From Callaeas wilsoni (Eukaryota; Chordata; Aves; Passeriformes; Callaeidae), in the NCBI GenBank assembly GCA_013398955.1, contig VWPU01012285.1:1-64000 (forward strand): a DNA stretch of 64,000 nt, given 5' to 3'. The position numbers and the translations under genes were made by a program. Below the pieces are notes generated by a model. It was not told the origin of the DNA and ran no database searches. It saw only the letters and a list, made by a program, of their open reading frames with translations. Below are positions 60,572 through 64,000 of this stretch, one piece after another (the first letter of the stretch is position 1; each line of letters opens with the position of its first letter).

Positions 60572-61335
60572 TTGAAGGGAGAAATAAAAGCATCTAGAAA
60601 GACTATTAAGACTGTTAGATGTGGCTTTCTTGGCTATCAGACAGAGACCTGAAGCCATCTCGTTCTTTTCTGATGCTGCCTGCATTTCTCTTTCGCGTGC
60701 GCTAGAAAACCAGGATTATTTTTCCACAACAGTCACAGCTGAGCCTCAGATACCTGATTTTTAGTCTGATACCTAGAAAGGTTTGCCCTAAGTCCCCACA
60801 CACACCACAGCGCTGTATTACAAGAGCAATGTGTCACTTCATGGGGCCCCGTGCTCAAGAACCTGCCTGACCTGCCAGCACCTCGACAGCAGCCACAGCC
60901 TGTGGCCCCGCTCCTGTCCCCTGCTCCTAAAATAACCCCACCCACACAGAAAGGTCTGACACACAGCAGACATCACCACAGCAGTTAGATGAATCACCCT
61001 TGGAACTGCACACATGTCACAGCCATGATTTCCAAAGATGTATTTTGCAATCTTTCAGAGCCCCAGCGTTTGTTTGGTAAAGCTTTGGTGTCCCATGCTC
61101 CAGTCACGAGCCTGCTCTCACACTGAAACCAGGCACAAGCACTGCTATCTGCAGCATGAGGGGCTTAAGCAGTAGTTTAACTTGAAAAGGAGTTAAACCG
61201 TGGGCTACCCTTTCAGTGATGTCAAACTGCTGCTGTGAAAAATTAAGGGGCATCCAGACTATTTTTTGTATTTCCCAACAATTAAAAAAGCAAGTGTGTT
61301 TTCTTCTCTCTAAGTAAAATTATGGCATTTTCCAC

Positions 61336-61640
61336 ATCACAGAATTGCAGAGTTGGTCAGGCTGGAAGGGCTCACAGGGGTTCATATCTGGTGCCACCTC
61401 CCTGCTCCAGCAGGGCCATCCCAGCACACGGCACAGGATTGTGTCCAGATGGTTCTGGAATATCTCCAGTGAGGAGCATCCACACCCTCTCTGGTCTCTG
61501 TTCAGGGCTCGGTCACTGCCCAGGGAAGAAGTTCTGCCTCATGTCCAGGGGGAACTTCCTGGGCATCAGTTCCTGCCCATTCCCTCTTGTCCTGTTGCCT
61601 GGCACCACCAAACAGAGCCTGGCTCCATCCTTTTATTACC
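61336..61640 (-). repeat. CR1 LINE fragment
   Basis: Reverse orientation: cacagaattgcagagttggt, ggaatatctccagtgaggag, ttctgcctcatgtccagggg, cattccctcttgtcctgttg. Same order as a diverged CR1 3' region. Confidence 0.85.
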
Positions 61641-64000
61641 CTTCCTTCCTGAAATAGTCTACTTTCACCATTGGTAATAGTAAGGATGTCTGAATTATTT
61701 GGAATGCATGCTTATACTTGGACTAAAAGTTTAAAGAACTAAGAAAAAAATATTTTTGCTTTTTATCCCATGCATTTTATCTCAAAATTTGAAAATAACT
61801 GATTATGAAGCAATTCCGTAAGGGTTCTTAAGTTCATATTGAGATTTTCCAGTTGCTCTCCTGACATTATCACTACTCATGCATCATACACAAATGTCTT
61901 ATGCCAAATATTTGCAAGGATGTGCCCAAATCTCTTCTGAACTTCTTCAAATCTCAGTTAAACACAAAAAAGTGTTTTAAAAACATAGAAAATTAAGAAG
62001 TCTGGCTTTGGGTTTTCACTTCCAGATATACCTCCAGTTACAGCGGAAGACCTAATTTCTAGTGAAATCCCACAGGGCTTTGTGGTTTCTTCAAAGCCTT
62101 TCTCTCATGGCAGAAAGCAGACACACTTCCAGGATGCACAGATTTACTCCCAGCATTAGTTCTTCCAGAATTTATCTGCTATGGATACCAAACACCAAAC
62201 ACACTTCTACCAGCACTGGAAAAAAGGCCAGTGCCTTCCACGTAGTGTTACCAGCATGACTGACCCCGTGAGTCATTTTTGCAGTGACTCATTCCATTTT
62301 GCAATGGAATGCGAGGCTTGACTCTCCAGCTCCAAGAGCAGCCTCTCCCTCGCAGCATCAGATGTGGAAGGAACCACCCATCCATCACCATTCTAAAATA
62401 CTGCTGCATTGAAATAAACAAAAGTACCTTAAAATTTGTTTGGAAAGGTGAGACCAGAAGTAGGGCGCTTCATGTTACATTTCATGGATGAACTCGAGAG
62501 TTTAGGATGACCCAGATGACATCAACGTAGGGTCTGTGGCTTCCTATTTCCTCTTTCCTCTCAAAAGCCATCCCCAACTCCCTGACAGCAGAGAAGTTAT
62601 GTGTTTGTACAGCCCCATCCCTCACCAGATGCACAGATCCAGCCCAGCATCACAGTCACTGCAAAAAACAATCACTGAAGCTAAAAAGAAAGCAAAACAA
62701 CCTTTAGGGTTCTTCTTTTGTGGCTGGCTTGTACAGTCAGAGATGTTACTCCTCTACAAAGAACAAAATGTTGTTACTATTTTTCTACTTTAACCCACAC
62801 TCAAGAATCTGTTAATCCCTGTCCTTTGGTGGGGAAAGCTTTGTACTTTATCTCTCCTCAGTTCCAACAGTTTATGCCTGGCTTTTTAAGGGAGCTGAAA
62901 CATTTTAAAAGACCCGGAATTGTTTATGCAAAGAAGGCTAAAGGCCTCAAGCTAGCTGACACTAGTCCTTCCACATATTCCTAAGGTAGAGATATGGGGA
63001 AAACAGGTAAAGGAGGCGAGGAATTCTGCAGTACTTACCAGAGAATCCCACCATCCTTTAATACAGTCAGGAGAGAAACCCCTATTCTCCTTTGCCTGCC
63101 TGTATTAATCAAAGGATCAGGGTCCTTTGGATTGTGCAGTTTGAAGAGAAAATCTTTCCTGGTGAGAAGCAAATGCTTCTCCTCTTCACTATTGGCCCAA
63201 ACAAGGCATTCAGTTTCACATTAAAACAGGATAAAGTAGTTCAGCCTATCTGTAGAGGAAAGCTCTACAAATAGTTAGTGTTCTGTCTAGATTATTAGAA
63301 GGGTAATTTTAAAATGCTTCTGGTAAACTCTGATTTCTTCTTATCAGCAATATCCTGAATTTGCTTTTCTCTGTGCCAGTAGGACAAAATAACACTTTAA
63401 CCACTCAGCACAATTTTAAGTGCAAATAATAAATATTTCTTGCAAAATGCCTATTATCCCATGCAAATACAGAGTTTCAAAATAATAAATCAGTTTGAAG
63501 TACTGCTACAAGGGTCAAGAATTTCCATCAGTGATTTCTATTACGCAGAAATTCAGTTGATTACTATCTCATTCCACTAGTCAGAGAAATTCAGGTGTGG
63601 TCAGAGAGTTGCATCTACCAGATTGTTACACCCTGGAAGAGTGAAACATAAATGTTCTCTCCAGATCTTTCATATGGAATGAAAAAAAAGCCTCATCATT
63701 ATTTTCATTCCATATTCTTTAAAATACTAACAATGCACAAATGCATCTCACTTCCTCATAAATTAATTTTCCAGGTGAATGGGGAGAGTTTAAATTTTTA
63801 CAAACTCACAGGAGGTTTTTATCCAACAGGTCCATTTTTTGCCTCTGATCAAAAGGTTACTGCCCATGAATTTTAATGAGAGTTGCTTTAACACAGCGTA
63901 AGCACGAAAAGCTTAATAATACAAAGGTAGGAAGGGAGTTATCCAAAGTTCTTCCGTGATCCTTAATTTTAGAAACTTAAGGGAAGCCGTATTACTGATG

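Larger units (their letters stand above)
45337..64000. other. Intergenic or upstream region without a recognised gene
   Basis: This is AT-rich unique sequence with four short CR1 fragments (48.3, 49.7, 60.4 and 61.3 kb), homopolymer runs and small tandem duplications. None of the open frames shows a recognisable protein family, and no tetraspanin (CD9) N-terminus was seen. Non-coding RNA genes cannot be excluded. Confidence 0.6.

Noticed and set aside
45337..64000. Search for CD9, the human upstream neighbour
   Set aside because: No tetraspanin N-terminus or CCG motif was seen in open frames. The gene, if syntenic, lies further right.
1..64000. Endogenous retrovirus, other viral insertion, tRNA or rRNA genes
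   Set aside because: No LTR pairs, gag/pol-like frames other than CR1 remnants, or tRNA-like cloverleaf sequences were noticed. A database search would be more sensitive.

Overview
This is a piece of a vertebrate nuclear genome, almost certainly a bird. The repeats are nearly all fragments of the CR1 LINE in its avian form (3' ends closing in a variant of ATTCTGTGATT, or the reverse complement starting near 'atcatagaatggtttgggttgg'). No Alu, L1 or B-type SINE was seen. The species cannot be named from the sequence alone.

The one gene I can support is the 5' third of von Willebrand factor (VWF), on the minus strand. Fourteen coding exons, human-numbered 2 to 15, run from the start codon at 39674 down to 5503. 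They encode 646 codons plus one base: signal peptide, D1 assembly (VWD, C8, TIL, E) and the start of D2 (VWD and C8). All have AG/GT boundaries, reading phase is kept throughout and there is no internal stop. Exon lengths are 55, 159, 103, 209, 125, 217, 123, 112, 47, 137, 139, 101, 196 and 216 nt. From memory of the human gene only exon 3 differs, by two codons. Exon 16 onward (rest of D2, furin site, D'D3, A, D4 and C domains) must lie left of base 1.

Layout: 1-5502 is partial intron 15, with a roughly 1-kb CR1 and a 75-bp tandem duplication. 5503-39674 is the VWF coding span, with two 8-kb introns (5 and 6) that hold most of the CR1 copies. 39675-64000 is 5' flank and presumably holds the non-coding exon 1 and promoter, which I could not place. 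That flank contains a 21-bp minisatellite (43660-43833), a CpG-richer segment (about 44.2-45.1 kb), an assembly gap marked by one N at 45261 with duplicated flanks, and a few CR1 fragments. No second gene was recognised; CD9, the upstream neighbour of VWF in human, is not in the window.

No novel multi-gene system was found. The more interesting observations concern VWF: an RGD tripeptide in the D2 calcium loop, loss of one N-glycosylation sequon known from human, a CR1 insertion just outside the exon 13 acceptor and branch site, similar direct-repeat CR1 copies flanking exon 6, a signal peptide without basic residues, and an assembly duplication around the N.
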